Assembly (NCBI GenBank): GCA_963712995.1
Contig: CAVQKH010000028.1
Location: 1-64,000, forward strand
From: GCA-003244245 sp963712995
GTDB taxonomy: Bacteria > Actinomycetota > Actinomycetes > Mycobacteriales > Pseudonocardiaceae
Length of the DNA: 64,000 nt
Direction: 5' to 3'
The stretch's first letter is position 1, and each line of letters begins with the position of its first letter. Both the position numbers and the translations under genes were made by a program. Under the pieces are notes generated by a model. That model saw only the letters and a program-made list of their open reading frames with translations, made no database searches and had not been told where the DNA came from. Below, one piece after another: positions 1-7,856 of the stretch.

Positions 1-83
1 TCCACCACGATAGCAGCGCAAGCCCCCGCCAACATTCGCATGATCTCGGTCAGCTCGGCCAGTCCGGATGGCGCCAGTCTCAC
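1..83 (-). CDS. Partial unknown protein, runs off the window start
   Basis: A minus-strand frame opens at a GTG at 83, directly after an in-frame TAG, and stays open to the window edge. It reads V-R-L-A-P-S-G-L-A-E-L-T-E-I-M-R-M-L and then a hydrophobic alanine-rich stretch, with mostly G or C in third positions. No clear ribosome binding site precedes the GTG. It follows the FHA protein and kinase on the same strand and could belong to that group. The family is not recognisable from 27 codons, so this is only a tentative coding call. Confidence 0.3.
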   Translation of the reverse strand, partial: MRLAPSGLAELTEIMRMLAGACAAIVV

Positions 84-136
84 CTACAGTAAGAGGAGTC
101 GTGGTCGATAGCGGCATGAGATGGTTCCGTAATGGA

Positions 137-319
137 TCATCGAAGCCCGCGGACCCGCCACACCGTGGGGCCCCGAATTACCGTTTCCATGGTAGCTTCG
201 ATCCCGTCTTTGTCGGCGACAATATCAAATTCCAGGACACCTTTAGGTGGCGTAACAACAGAGGAGGTACGACAGTCCTGCTCGTCGCCAGGAGCGCCAA
301 TCTTGGCTGAGCCCAGCAC
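137..319 (-). CDS. Small hypothetical protein downstream of the FHA gene
   Basis: This 60-codon frame starts at GTG 319, 39 bases after the FHA gene ends. The middle is acidic and reads like a beta-rich domain (V-L-E-F-D-I-V-A-D-K-D-G-I-E-A-T-M). Third-position GC is lower than in neighbouring genes, for example Val-Val-Thr-Pro-Pro-Lys uses gtt, gtt, acg, cca, cct, aaa. It may be a foreign or decaying gene, or not a gene. No family was recognised. Confidence 0.3.
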   Translation of the reverse strand: MLGSAKIGAPGDEQDCRTSSVVTPPKGVLEFDIVADKDGIEATMETVIRGPTVWRVRGLR

Positions 320-358
320 AGTCCCGCCGGCCGGCGTGATCGCCCACGCGGTGGCGGT

Positions 359-1150
359 TCACGCCTCCGGAAGGTCGTCGAGGATGGCCAAATCCGGTGG
401 GACGAGTGTGGTGGAGTGCACGAGTTCGGTCAGCAAGTTGTGGTTCAGGGTGTTGCCGACCGGCTCGCCGACCTCCTCGCGGGTAAGACCGGCGACACCC
501 CCCTGGGACAGCCGCGTCCGCACTGAGACGATCATGTGCTCGACCCGCTTGGCTGTCCAGCCGGCTTCCGGTTGCAGCTCGGCGAGCTGCTCGGCCGCTT
601 GCCGCCAAGACAGGGGATGTGGGTGTTCGTCGTGCAGCAGGTAGTGCTGGCCCAGCACGATCAGCGCCAGCCGCTCGTCCTTATGTAACCGCCACACCCT
701 GGGCAGCTGGGTGTGATCGTGGTGTCGAGCCACCGGACGCTGCCCGTCGGACCCGGTCACATACAGCTCCAAGAGGTGCTCCCGCCCGCGGGTGCCCTGC
801 ACGAACAGCGGCGTATATCCCAGCGGGAGCGGTACCGGCTCATCGTCGGGGAACAGCTTCCGGGCGCCGGGCAACCGCAGCGGTAGCCGCCCGGTGTTGC
901 TGACTCGCCACTGACCGCGGTGGTGGGTCAGCAGACCGTGCTGGCGGCTCACCTGCGGATCGTCCTCGCCTACGCAGACGTGCACCTCGGGCCGGTTGCG
1001 CCCGAACAGGATGGTGCGGCCTTGGCGTGGCTTGATCGCGATGCCACCGGTGACGGCGAGCGCGAAGATCGTGCCGGGTGCTGACGAGGGGACGCCCAAG
1101 GCCAAGCTGCCGTGAGTAGCCGAGAGCTGCTGAGTGTCTGCCACGTCCAC
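359..1150 (-). CDS. FHA domain protein
   Basis: This is a 263-aa protein with an FHA phosphothreonine-binding domain. The signature G-R-N-R followed by S-R-Q-H-G lies near residues 50-75. The C-terminal half resembles a winged-helix or HTH segment (R-L-A-L-I-V-L-G-Q-H-Y, then S-W-R-Q-A-A-E-Q-L-A and V-S-V-R-T-R-L). The GTG at 1150 was chosen because GGAGG sits five bases upstream. A longer ATG frame from 1270 would overlap the kinase gene and lacks this site. It lies 73 bases downstream of a membrane Ser/Thr kinase on the same strand, so it is a natural candidate substrate or reader of that kinase (inference). No membrane segment or signal peptide is seen. Confidence 0.8.
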   Translation of the reverse strand: MDVADTQQLSATHGSLALGVPSSAPGTIFALAVTGGIAIKPRQGRTILFGRNRPEVHVCVGEDDPQVSRQHGLLTHHRGQWRVSNTGRLPLRLPGARKLFPDDEPVPLPLGYTPLFVQGTRGREHLLELYVTGSDGQRPVARHHDHTQLPRVWRLHKDERLALIVLGQHYLLHDEHPHPLSWRQAAEQLAELQPEAGWTAKRVEHMIVSVRTRLSQGGVAGLTREEVGEPVGNTLNHNLLTELVHSTTLVPPDLAILDDLPEA

Positions 1151-1223
1151 GCTGACCTCCGTGGGATCCGCTTGGCGTCGGAGTTGACCGCATCGGTGCT
1201 CGCCGGACTGACAGGCTCGGCTC

Positions 1224-3029
1224 TCAGTGCGACTGCGGTAGCTTAGCCGCGGCGACGGTGGCGAGCTCACGGGCCGGCCCGCACATTTCGACCGGGGTCT
1301 GCGGGCCCTCGACGACGATCTTCAGTAGTTCGTAGGGGTGCTTTCCATTCCCGTCGGGAAATGGCCGGTAGACCACCCGGGCGCGGCAGTTATTCTGATC
1401 GTGTTCCTTCCCGATGTAGACCTCGTGGTCGCCGAGTACTTCGCGGCGTCCGTCCTCAGGCTCGGTCAACGGTTTGTTTCGATCGAAGGCCAAAAGCACC
1501 GAGAGCCCGCTGGTAGGGCTTTTCCAGCGGCATTCCCAATCCCCGAAGCCGCTCTCCGGGTTGCTGGCACCGAGGACACGAGTGACGGTATCGGAGTCCA
1601 GCAGCGCGCAGGCATCCTTCCAGGCCAGCGACTCAGGTTCGGGCGGCGCGGCGCGCCGGGGAATCGCGCCCCTGCCGAGCGCGGTGAGCTTGTTGACCAC
1701 GTGGCGAGTCTCGGCCTTCGCCATGCCACACAGGTCCGCTGGACCGCGATCGGTGAGCAGCTTGGCGGTGATCGTGACCAGGTTATGGTCGGCCAATGGC
1801 ACCGTCCGGCCGCAGAAGCCGCTTTTCTCGGGTTGCTTGAAGACGGGAAACGCGCCCACTTCCTCCATGGTTCCCTTGGGCGGCGCAGGCTTCTCGAATT
1901 CCACCTTGACCTGCACGCGAGTGCCACCGCTCCTGGTCAGGACGACGTCACATCGATTGAAGTTGCCGTAGGCCGTCTCCAGGCTGGTCGTGCCGTTGCT
2001 GAACGGGGTGAGGGGGGCGGAGTCAGTCAGCGCGCAGGGGTCGGCCGTCCGGGGATCGCCCAGGACGACCCGCGGGCCATCCGGGCGCAGCACCAGCAAC
2101 CCGGCAATAGCCATCAGCGCCGTGACGCCCACACTCGCGGTGGCTATGGCGCGACGCCGGAAACGTCGTGGCCGGCGCGCGCTCCCGGTTGGCCACGGCA
2201 ACGGCGCCTCCCCGCTGGTCGAGGTGGCCGCGAGTTCCTGGAGCATCTTCCGGGTCGACGCCGCGTCGGGCCGCTTCGCCGGGTCGGGTTGGAGCAATGC
2301 GGACAGCACCGGGGCAAGTGGCCCGGCCCGGCGAAATGGCAGCAGGTCACCCGCGGCAGCCCGGCGCAACACCAGCAAAGGGTTATCGGCGGTGCCGAAC
2401 GGGGGGATGCCCTCGACCGCGGCGAACAGGGTGGCCCCGAGCGCGAAGACATCGGAGGCCGGCGTGGCTTCCTGCCCGTCGGCGACCTCGGAGGCGAGGA
2501 AGGCCACCGTCCCGCCGATCACGGCGGAATCGGTCACCGTCACGTCACCGCAGATGGGACGGGAGATCCCGAAATCGGCCAGCTTGGCGGTGCCATTCTC
2601 GGTGACCAGGATGTTGCCCGGCTTGACATCCCGGTGCACGATCTCGGTGGCGTGCACCGCCTCCAGCGCGCTGGCGATCTGCGCGCCGATGCGCGTCACC
2701 TGGTGGGGGCTCAGGGGACCGCACTGGTCCAGGATCTGCGCCAGGCTCTGGGACGGCACGTACTCCATGACCAGCCACTGCTCGGGGCCCTCCATCACCT
2801 CGTCGATAAAGGCGACGACATGCGGATGGTCCAGCCGTGCCGCGACCCGGGCTTCGCGCCGCATCTGCCGGCGCGCGCGCTTCTCACCGGCAGGGCGGGC
2901 GGTCCGCTTGACCGCGACCACCCGATCCAGTTCCTCGTCGACAGCGCGCCAGACCACGCCCATGCCCCCGGAACCGATCTGCTCCTCCAGCCGGTACCGG
3001 CCGCCGACCAACTGCCCGGTGGTTCGCAC
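1224..3029 (-). CDS. Transmembrane serine/threonine protein kinase, PknB/Hanks type
   Basis: This is a 601-aa Hanks-type kinase. The glycine loop I-G-S-G-G-M-G-V-V is near residue 17, the ATP lysine is in V-A-V-K-R, the catalytic loop is H-R-D-V-K-P-G-N and the metal site is A-D-F-G. A basic linker is followed by one membrane helix near residues 290-310. The outer C-terminal part is about 280 aa and carries about eight cysteines (P-C-A-L-T, R-C-D, F-C-G, L-C-G, A-C-A-L-L-D, E-C-R-W, N-C-R, M-C-G), suggesting two disulphide-linked sensor modules resembling DUF3558-like domains. The cytoplasmic kinase would phosphorylate Ser/Thr targets in response to an outside signal. The FHA gene downstream is a plausible partner. 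Confidence 0.93.
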   Translation of the reverse strand: MRTTGQLVGGRYRLEEQIGSGGMGVVWRAVDEELDRVVAVKRTARPAGEKRARRQMRREARVAARLDHPHVVAFIDEVMEGPEQWLVMEYVPSQSLAQILDQCGPLSPHQVTRIGAQIASALEAVHATEIVHRDVKPGNILVTENGTAKLADFGISRPICGDVTVTDSAVIGGTVAFLASEVADGQEATPASDVFALGATLFAAVEGIPPFGTADNPLLVLRRAAAGDLLPFRRAGPLAPVLSALLQPDPAKRPDAASTRKMLQELAATSTSGEAPLPWPTGSARRPRRFRRRAIATASVGVTALMAIAGLLVLRPDGPRVVLGDPRTADPCALTDSAPLTPFSNGTTSLETAYGNFNRCDVVLTRSGGTRVQVKVEFEKPAPPKGTMEEVGAFPVFKQPEKSGFCGRTVPLADHNLVTITAKLLTDRGPADLCGMAKAETRHVVNKLTALGRGAIPRRAAPPEPESLAWKDACALLDSDTVTRVLGASNPESGFGDWECRWKSPTSGLSVLLAFDRNKPLTEPEDGRREVLGDHEVYIGKEHDQNNCRARVVYRPFPDGNGKHPYELLKIVVEGPQTPVEMCGPARELATVAAAKLPQSH

Positions 3030-3137
3030 CCGCCCTCCGTCACCGTGCCGAGCGCAACGGCGCCGAGATCAGCCGTGCGCTGGGCGACGGTACTGCATGG
3101 CCGTTAGGCGGCACTACTGGCGAATCCGGGTCAGGTC

Positions 3138-3299
3138 GTGAGCCGGCCGCTCCACGGTGCGGTCCACAGCTCGCCGAACGACCCGACGGACGCGATGGCC
3201 ACCCTGCTCGCGAAGGGCACCGCGGTCACCGCCTGGGCAGCCGGACGGCCGCGCGATTCCGAATGGGCTGCGCGTCGTCGCCAACTTGCCGAGGAATGA
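3138..3299 (+). CDS. Short hypothetical frame, possible gene remnant
   Basis: A 53-codon frame begins at GTG 3138 and ends R-R-R-Q-L-A-E-E. Codons use GC-ending third positions (for example gcc acc ctg ctc gcg aag ggc acc gcg gtc acc gcc). It lies upstream of the kinase on the opposite strand and partly covers that gene's likely promoter region. No start-proximal ribosome site is convincing and no family is recognised. It could be the tail of a lost gene. The next 350 bases, to 3650, hold no frame that can be supported. Confidence 0.3.
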   Translation: MSRPLHGAVHSSPNDPTDAMATLLAKGTAVTAWAAGRPRDSEWAARRRQLAEE

Positions 3300-3650
3300 C
3301 GAATGCCGGCTGGCTGGCAGTTAGTGTCGTGTTCCACTGTCTCCAACCCCTATCCGTCCGCCTGGTCACATGGCCCGGCGGGGTGGGCTGGACGAGCGGC
3401 GGCGGCCCGTGTTCACCGAGGTGCTCCGCCACGAGTTCATCCTGAGGCTGCTCGTGGCGCCGTCACGACCGCAACACCGGAGGTCACTGCGACCTGGTGC
3501 CGCCGCGACACGGCGATGTCAATCCGTCCCGTTTGCTGGACAGCACACCGCTGATCGAGGACGTGGAGCTGTGTCGTTTGAGGATACCTATCCCTACATC
3601 GCCCAGGCGTCTCGCCGGTACTGTCGGTGCTGGCAGCTATCGTGTTCGAC

Positions 3651-3983
3651 ATGACCTCTGCCGCCACACTCCCGGACCCCGCGCCGGTCTCGCCGCCAGC
3701 GGAGCCGCAGGCTATCCGCGCGTGCTTGACACCGACGCTGGCCGCCGAGTTCGATCACGAGTGGGAGATCGTGCTTGACCGGGTGAAGCAGTCCAGAGAC
3801 CTCGCCGACCTGCATGAGTTGCTGAACAAATGGCAGCACACCGCGTACATGGAGATGCGTGACCCCGGCACGTACTACCGGATGCTGGGCAAGGCCGAGC
3901 AGATCATGCACACGGGCAGCAACCCTGACGCCGTCCCGTTCGAGGAGATGCAGGCACTGATCCGCCGGCGGCAAGCCCGATAG
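3651..3983 (+). CDS. DUF6247-like protein, putative antitoxin of the following gene
   Basis: This is a 110-aa protein matching the DUF6247 pattern common in Pseudonocardiaceae. It has A-I-R-A-C-L-T-P-T-L-A-A-E-F, then E-W-E-I-V-L-D-R, a helix with L-A-D-L-H-E-L-L-N-K-W, then M-R-D-P-G-T-Y-Y-R-M-L-G-K-A-E-Q and a basic end. The ATG at 3651 gives the usual length; an upstream GTG-type extension is unlikely. The stop touches the GTG of the next gene, a RelE-like protein, so the pair is probably one transcript with coupled translation. The antitoxin role is inferred from that arrangement. The acidic and helical middle could bind the basic toxin. Confidence 0.75.
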   Translation: MTSAATLPDPAPVSPPAEPQAIRACLTPTLAAEFDHEWEIVLDRVKQSRDLADLHELLNKWQHTAYMEMRDPGTYYRMLGKAEQIMHTGSNPDAVPFEEMQALIRRRQAR

Positions 3984-4238
3984 GTGTACCGGATCGTCCC
4001 CGACCCCACCACGACCCCGCAAGTCGCCGCGCTGCCGGACGAGGCCCTGGACGCCTACGCCGAGGTGCTGGAAGTACTCCAGCTGACTCCATGGGCGGGT
4101 CGATCGCAGCACGAAGGCAACTCTGAAGGTGCCGTCCGGCGCTGGACGTTCGGCGCTGGCAAAGCCGGGCAGGTGGTGTACCTGATCATTGAGGAGCGGC
4201 AGGAGGTACACCTGTTGCTCGTGCAATGGTGGAGCTGA
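3984..4238 (+). CDS. RelE/ParE-like toxin-fold protein
   Basis: This is an 84-aa protein starting at GTG directly after the DUF6247 stop. It opens with Y-R-I-V-P-D-P and a helix rich in A-L-D-A-Y-A-E-V-L, and then has the RelE-type beta part: R-R-W-T-F-G, then V-V-Y-L-I-I-E-E-R-Q-E-V-H-L-L-L-V-Q-W. Length and order fit small RelE/ParE ribonuclease or gyrase toxins, but catalytic residues cannot be assigned by eye. The family is known to act on ribosome-bound mRNA or gyrase; which applies here is unknown. It forms a toxin-antitoxin-like pair with the upstream gene. About 100 bases downstream a large hairpin could end the transcript. Confidence 0.65.
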   Translation: MYRIVPDPTTTPQVAALPDEALDAYAEVLEVLQLTPWAGRSQHEGNSEGAVRRWTFGAGKAGQVVYLIIEERQEVHLLLVQWWS

Positions 4239-4337
4239 TCGGCGGCGCACCTCTATCCACCACACGGTCACACCCTGTTCAACAGCGTCCAACGCGACGG
4301 CGAGACGGTGACCCAGCCGCCCCACCAAACTGCTCTG

Positions 4338-4407
4338 GCGTCGCTGAGTTCGGCAGGAGGGTTATCGAGACTTGATTGAGCAACCCTTCTGCCGAACTCA
4401 GCGACGC
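4338..4407. repeat. 26-bp inverted repeat with 18-base spacer
   Basis: Arms 4338-4363 and 4382-4407 pair over 26 bases with a single mismatch (gagggtt against aaccctt has one a/g change). Each arm holds gcgtcgctgagttcggcag. No T-run follows, and the spacer is AT-rich. It could be a strong terminator for the toxin-antitoxin pair, a folded miniature element, or the two ends of a lost insertion. The flanking 4239-4628 stretch otherwise shows no supported gene. Confidence 0.8.
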
Positions 4408-4628
4408 TAATGTTGCGGAGTCGTGATTATGCGTTTTGGGCGGGGAGACCGGTAACATTTCGGTCTCCCCACCCGGCCAATGGCACCATACGCGATTGTG
4501 TCATCGCGGGGCGGCGCCGCCCGCCTCAGCTGAGGTCGGGCTGCCCGGCACCGTCCCGGATGGTGCCGCCGGCCACGCTGGTGCCGTTTCCTAGCTAACG
4601 GCACCGCACGCCATCACCAGCGTCGGGC

Positions 4629-4955
4629 TCAGCTGAAGATAGATCCGCCGGGGCCACCGTTGGCGCTACCACCGGCGCCACCAGTACCGTTACCAGCACT
4701 GTTGGTCTGGTCGCCGAACAGGTTGACGTTCAGCAGGTTGACGCCGAGACCGCCACGGCCGGTGCCACCGTCACCGCCGACGCCACCGTTGCCGCCATCA
4801 CCGGCGTTGCCCCCGCCGCCATGACCTCCGCCGTAGCCGCCACCACCACCGCCGCCGCCGCAGCCACAGGTGCTGACCAGGGACAGCACGGTACGAGCGG
4901 GAAGCAGCTCGGTGCGCTGCCCGTCAATCTCAGCAAAGCTCAATGCGTCAGACAT
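4629..4955 (-). CDS. Gly-rich peptide with leader-like N-terminus, RiPP-precursor-like
   Basis: This is a 108-aa protein with start at 4955 and a clear AGGAGG seven bases before it. Residues 1-28 are a charged, leader-like segment (M-S-D-A-L-S-F-A-E-I-D-G-Q then E-L-L-P-A-R-T-V-L-S-L). After S-T-C-G-C the rest is low-complexity Gly/Asn/Ala, with a G8 run, and a hydrophobic island L-G-V-N-L-L-N-V-N-L-F-G-D near residues 74-86. There is no signal peptide, lipobox or membrane helix. The L-P-A-R-T-V-L block recurs, from memory, in small Gly-rich actinobacterial proteins of unknown role. It could be a modified peptide precursor or a structural peptide. No maturation enzyme is recognised next to it. 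Confidence 0.6.
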   Translation of the reverse strand: MSDALSFAEIDGQRTELLPARTVLSLVSTCGCGGGGGGGGYGGGHGGGGNAGDGGNGGVGGDGGTGRGGLGVNLLNVNLFGDQTNSAGNGTGGAGGSANGGPGGSIFS

Positions 4956-5054
4956 AAAAATCCTCCTCAGGGAGTCCAATGGACCGGGGACGGAAAACCT
5001 CATCGACGGCAGGGTCGATTCGGCTTACACTCACCATGACCAAGGGGAGGGAAT

Positions 5055-5177
5055 ATGACAACATGCATCCACCCCCTAACTTGGGGCGACGCTACTTACG
5101 ACTACTTAGCCGGAAGCGAACAGCCACGAGGTTTCGGCGAAAAATTACGAAATTCACGATACCGACTACTCAGATGA
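5055..5177 (+). CDS. Small hypothetical 40-aa frame with good ribosome site
   Basis: ATG 5055 follows AAGGGGAGGG at a proper spacing. The product begins M-T-T-C-I-H-P-L-T-W-G-D-A-T-Y-D-Y-L and ends basic (R-Y-R-L-L-R). It points away from the Gly-rich peptide gene, so 4956-5054 would act as a divergent promoter region. Base composition is AT-richer than the surroundings. It may be the start of a lost gene whose body was replaced by the SMP-30 remnant that follows, or a real peptide. Confidence 0.3.
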   Translation: MTTCIHPLTWGDATYDYLAGSEQPRGFGEKLRNSRYRLLR

Positions 5178-5189
5178 ATTTTTCCCGGA

Positions 5190-5382
5190 CATGAACAGCC
5201 CCAACGGCGTGGCCCTCTCCCCGGACGAGAAGCTGGGGCACTGTCTCGGTCCCCGAGGTGCCGGCCAACTGCACCTTCGGTGGCGCCGACCGCAAGACGC
5301 TCTAGATCACGGCCCGAACATCGCTCTACCACGTGACGCTGGGCGTTCCCGGCCTGCCCCAACCTGCTGCCAATCGCCTTAA
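5190..5382 (+). pseudogene. SMP-30/gluconolactonase-like remnant
   Basis: Two pieces of an SMP-30/gluconolactonase/LRE-like beta-propeller are visible. The first reads N-S-P-N-G-V-A-L-S-P-D-E-K. After an internal deletion and a frame change the second reads V-P-A-N-C-T-F-G-G-A-D-R-K-T-L, then TAG where Tyr is expected, then I-T-A-R-T-S-L-Y-H-V and a short tail. Both are standard C-terminal motifs of the family. The N-terminal two thirds are gone. This is a clear decayed fragment. Confidence 0.7.
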
Positions 5383-5426
5383 GCGCTGGTAAGGACCGTG
5401 GAGGCGGGCTTGCCGAGCGCGAGCCG

Positions 5427-5726
5427 GTGGCGGAACGTGGACCCGTGAGACACGCCAGGAAGACCGACCTGAACGGGGTGCAACCCAGTGACCCGCCCTG
5501 GGCGCGACTGCTGTTTTTGGTGGTTCAAGGCCGCGATGGCCAATGGTGGCGGGCGATCCTACTGGTGGTGCTGCTGTTATTGCTCGTGATCGCGCTGGTC
5601 GTACTCATCGACATGATCATGATCGGTAGCCTCACTAGCGCCGGGTCACTGATCGCAGCCGGCGCGCTCGCCTGGTACCGACACCGGCGCAACACCGTCA
5701 ACCGTGCAGTGACCGGTAGGCGGTGA
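5427..5726 (+). CDS. Small membrane protein
   Basis: This is a 99-aa protein starting at GTG 5427. After a basic 40-residue N-terminus with W-A-R-L-L-F-L-V-V-Q-G-R-D-G comes W-W-R-A and a long Leu/Val/Ile stretch that can form two membrane helices (about residues 45-66 and 69-84), ending in a basic tail (W-Y-R-H-R-R-N). There is no recognised domain. Its 3' end overlaps the stop of a decayed gene on the other strand by 29 bases. The ribosome site is weak, so an internal start is possible. Confidence 0.5.
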   Translation: MAERGPVRHARKTDLNGVQPSDPPWARLLFLVVQGRDGQWWRAILLVVLLLLLVIALVVLIDMIMIGSLTSAGSLIAAGALAWYRHRRNTVNRAVTGRR

Positions 5727-6078
5727 TCGCGCCGGAGTGCAGCGGGATTCCCGCCGTGGCGATCAGGCTGCGTGGGTCGAGGAACTGAATGCCCAGGGCT
5801 TGTTCCGGTACGAGCCTGGCCGCGTGGGTGACCAGCACCCGGGCCACAACAGCCGTGATCTCGGGATCAGCGTCGGGTCGGCAAATCAGCAAGTTCGCGA
5901 TCCCGATGGTAGGGATTTCCGCGGTGGAGCCATAAGCGTTGGCGGGCACGCTGTCCGGTTGATAGACCGGGCCGTACGCCGACTGGAACGCGGGAAGCAC
6001 GCTGGCCAGCGGCAGCAGCCGGATACCGTGGCGTGCGCTCGCGACCCCGTCGTCATCTTCCACCAGTAACACCCGCAT
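5698..6078 (-). pseudogene. Chimeric remnant: response-regulator start joined to TAXI binding-protein end
   Basis: This 126-codon frame starts M-R-V-L-L-V-E-D-D-D-G-V-A-S-A, the classic opening of an OmpR-type receiver domain. It switches at about residue 17 to the C-terminal part of a TAXI-type TRAP solute-binding protein: L-A-S-V-L-P-A-F, Y-G-P-V-Y, I-G-I-A-N-L-L, then V-A-R-V-L-V and Q-F-L-D-P-R-S-L-I. The join is in frame. In intact genomes these would be neighbouring genes of one transport and two-component group, so a deletion inside such an operon explains the fusion. The product lacks a signal peptide and the aspartate phosphorylation site, so it should be inactive. Confidence 0.65.
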
Positions 6079-6215
6079 CCGCACGCCTTTCAGCCTGACG
6101 ACGCGGCAACCACCGGGTCCGCGGCCCTGGCGTCCAACGGCGAGTTTCGCGATGTTTCCCTCATCGACATGTACACGAGCAACGAGAGCGTTGATCGAGG
6201 TGTACCCGCTGACAA

Positions 6216-6895
6216 TCACCAGACCGGCAGATAAGTCGTGTAGGTGTAAAATGCGACCGTTCCGCCCAGGGTCAGCCCGGCGACCAGCAGACACTCCCGC
6301 CAATGCCGCCGCAGCACCCGCAGCGCACCACGCGAGCTTGCACCATCGCCAGCCCGCTGGAGCTCTGCGCGGAAACCCACCGATTCGTCCATGCTCCGGC
6401 GCAGGTATATCACCACGACCGCGCCCAACCCACCGATCCCGAACGCGATCCGCCAGCCCCAACCAGCCAGCTGCCGCTCCGTCAGCAGCAGCTGCAACAC
6501 GATCAGTAACCCCAGCGCAACCAGTTGGCCGGCAATCAATGTGACGTACTGGAAATCATGTCGTAACCCGGTGTCACCGCGATCAGCAAGGAACTCAGTG
6601 CCATCAGCGTGACCGACCAGGTAAGCGCGGTCCGCCGCCCATACCGGTCAGCGAAGTACCCCAGCAGCCAAGCGCCGATCGGTCGCATCAAAAACCCGAC
6701 CGCAAAGATCGCTGCGGTGTTCAGCAACTGCACATTCGCGTTTCCCTTCGGAAAGAAAATGGCCGCGAAATAGACGCTGAACGCCGCGTAGGTGTACCAG
6801 TCGTACCACTCGATCAGATTACCGATCGATCCCTTCGCCACATTGCTGATCACCCGGCGCTCATCCTGTCGAGCGGAAGCCACCGAAGACGTCAT
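6216..6895 (-). pseudogene. MFS transporter of the MHS (ProP/KgtP-like) type, broken
   Basis: The intact start at 6895 has GGGAGG five bases upstream and reads M-T-S-S-V-A-S-A-R-Q. It continues with G-N-L-I-E-W-Y-D-W-Y, then G-F-L-M-R-P-I-G-A-W-L-L-G and F-A-D-R-Y-G-R-R, hallmarks of metabolite:H+ symporters. After G-Y-D-M-I at about 6560 the frame shifts and some 35 residues are missing before F-Q-Y-V-T-L-I-A-G-Q. The second frame then runs to a stop at 6216 in the middle of the normal protein. Only about half of the 12 helices remain. The loss of the 3' half adjoins the TAXI chimera, fitting a multi-step deletion. Confidence 0.75.
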
Positions 6896-7073
6896 CCAAC
6901 CTCCCACGACGCGTTTCGCCTCGACCCTCACCCCGCCGGCTCACGCTAGGCAAGACCGCACCCGCAGTCCTTACAGTCGCTTGAGACGATCGAAGCCACC
7001 GGGGAACCCGGATCCGGCATCCGGTATGACATCATCAGCTGATTCCGCTGATGCCGCCGGCGAGGAGGTGCAG

Positions 7074-7742
7074 TTGCCGATCGATCATCTGCTCCAGATG
7101 ATCCCACCGCTGGCGGTGTATGCGCTGGTAGGGCTCGTTGTCGGGATCGAGAGCCTGGGTATTCCGGTGCCTGGCGAGATCGTGTTGGTCAGTGCGGCTT
7201 TGCTGTCCTCACGCCACGAACTGGAGATCTCACCGCTCTGGATCGCGGTCGCGGGCAGCACTGGTGCGATCATCGGCGACTCGATCGGCTACGCCATCGG
7301 GTACCGCTACGGCAAACCGCTGTTCGACCGGGCCGCACGCAGGTTCCCCAAGCACTTCAAGCCCTCCCACGTCGAGTACGCCGAGCAGGTGTTCACCCGC
7401 TGGGGCGTGTTCGCGGTGTTCTTCGGCCGGTTCATCGCGCTACTGCGGATCTTCTCCGGGCCGCTGGCCGGAGCGCTGAAGATGCCCTACCCGAAGTTCC
7501 TGGTCGCGAACGTGCTGGGCGGGATCGTCTGGGCGAGTGGCACCACAGCGGCGGTCTACAGCCTAGGCCGGATGGCCGAGATCTGGCTGGCCCGATTCTC
7601 CTATCTCGGGCTCATCGCCGCAATCGTCGCCGGCCTCAGCATCGGCTGGCTGGTCAAAAGACGCACCACTCGACTCATCGAGAGAAAGCAGCATGCCGAC
7701 AAGCAGCATGCCGACAAGCAGCATGCCGACCCCGCCCTCTGA
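7074..7742 (+). CDS. DedA family membrane protein
   Basis: This is a DedA/SNARE-associated family protein of about 222 aa. E-S-L-G-I-P-V-P-G-E near the N-terminus, G-D-S-I-G-Y-A-I-G-Y-R-Y-G and F-F-G-R-F-I-A-L-L-R-I-F-S-G-P-L-A-G are the family motifs, with several membrane helices. DedA proteins are linked to flipping of polyprenyl-phosphate and phospholipid carriers. TTG 7074 is preferred because GAGGAGG lies five bases upstream; ATG 7026 would add 16 residues. The C-terminus holds three copies of K-Q-H-A-D before P-A-L, encoded by a perfect 15-bp tandem repeat. Confidence 0.85.
   Translation: MPIDHLLQMIPPLAVYALVGLVVGIESLGIPVPGEIVLVSAALLSSRHELEISPLWIAVAGSTGAIIGDSIGYAIGYRYGKPLFDRAARRFPKHFKPSHVEYAEQVFTRWGVFAVFFGRFIALLRIFSGPLAGALKMPYPKFLVANVLGGIVWASGTTAAVYSLGRMAEIWLARFSYLGLIAAIVAGLSIGWLVKRRTTRLIERKQHADKQHADKQHADPAL
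7686..7730 (+). repeat. Three perfect 15-bp tandem copies in the DedA 3' end
   Basis: The unit aagcagcatgccgac occurs three times without a break (7686, 7701, 7716). It encodes Lys-Gln-His-Ala-Asp repeats at the cytoplasmic tail. A 15-bp unit keeps the frame, so copy number could vary between strains by slippage. Confidence 0.95.
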
Positions 7743-7856
7743 TCGTGCGTGACCGGCTACGGTGACACGATCAGCGTCGGCGTGGATTGGTGAGCGGTTT
7801 GCGGTCGGGGTCGATAATCGTGGGCGCTCGGAAACTCGACCCATCCGCCTTGGTCG

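Noticed and set aside
1338..3107. Long plus-strand frame opposite the kinase
   Set aside because: It is antisense to a clear kinase with all motifs; composition alone keeps it open.
3370..3654. Plus-strand frame M-A-R-R-G-G-L
   Set aside because: No ribosome site, Arg-rich composition and no recognised motif.
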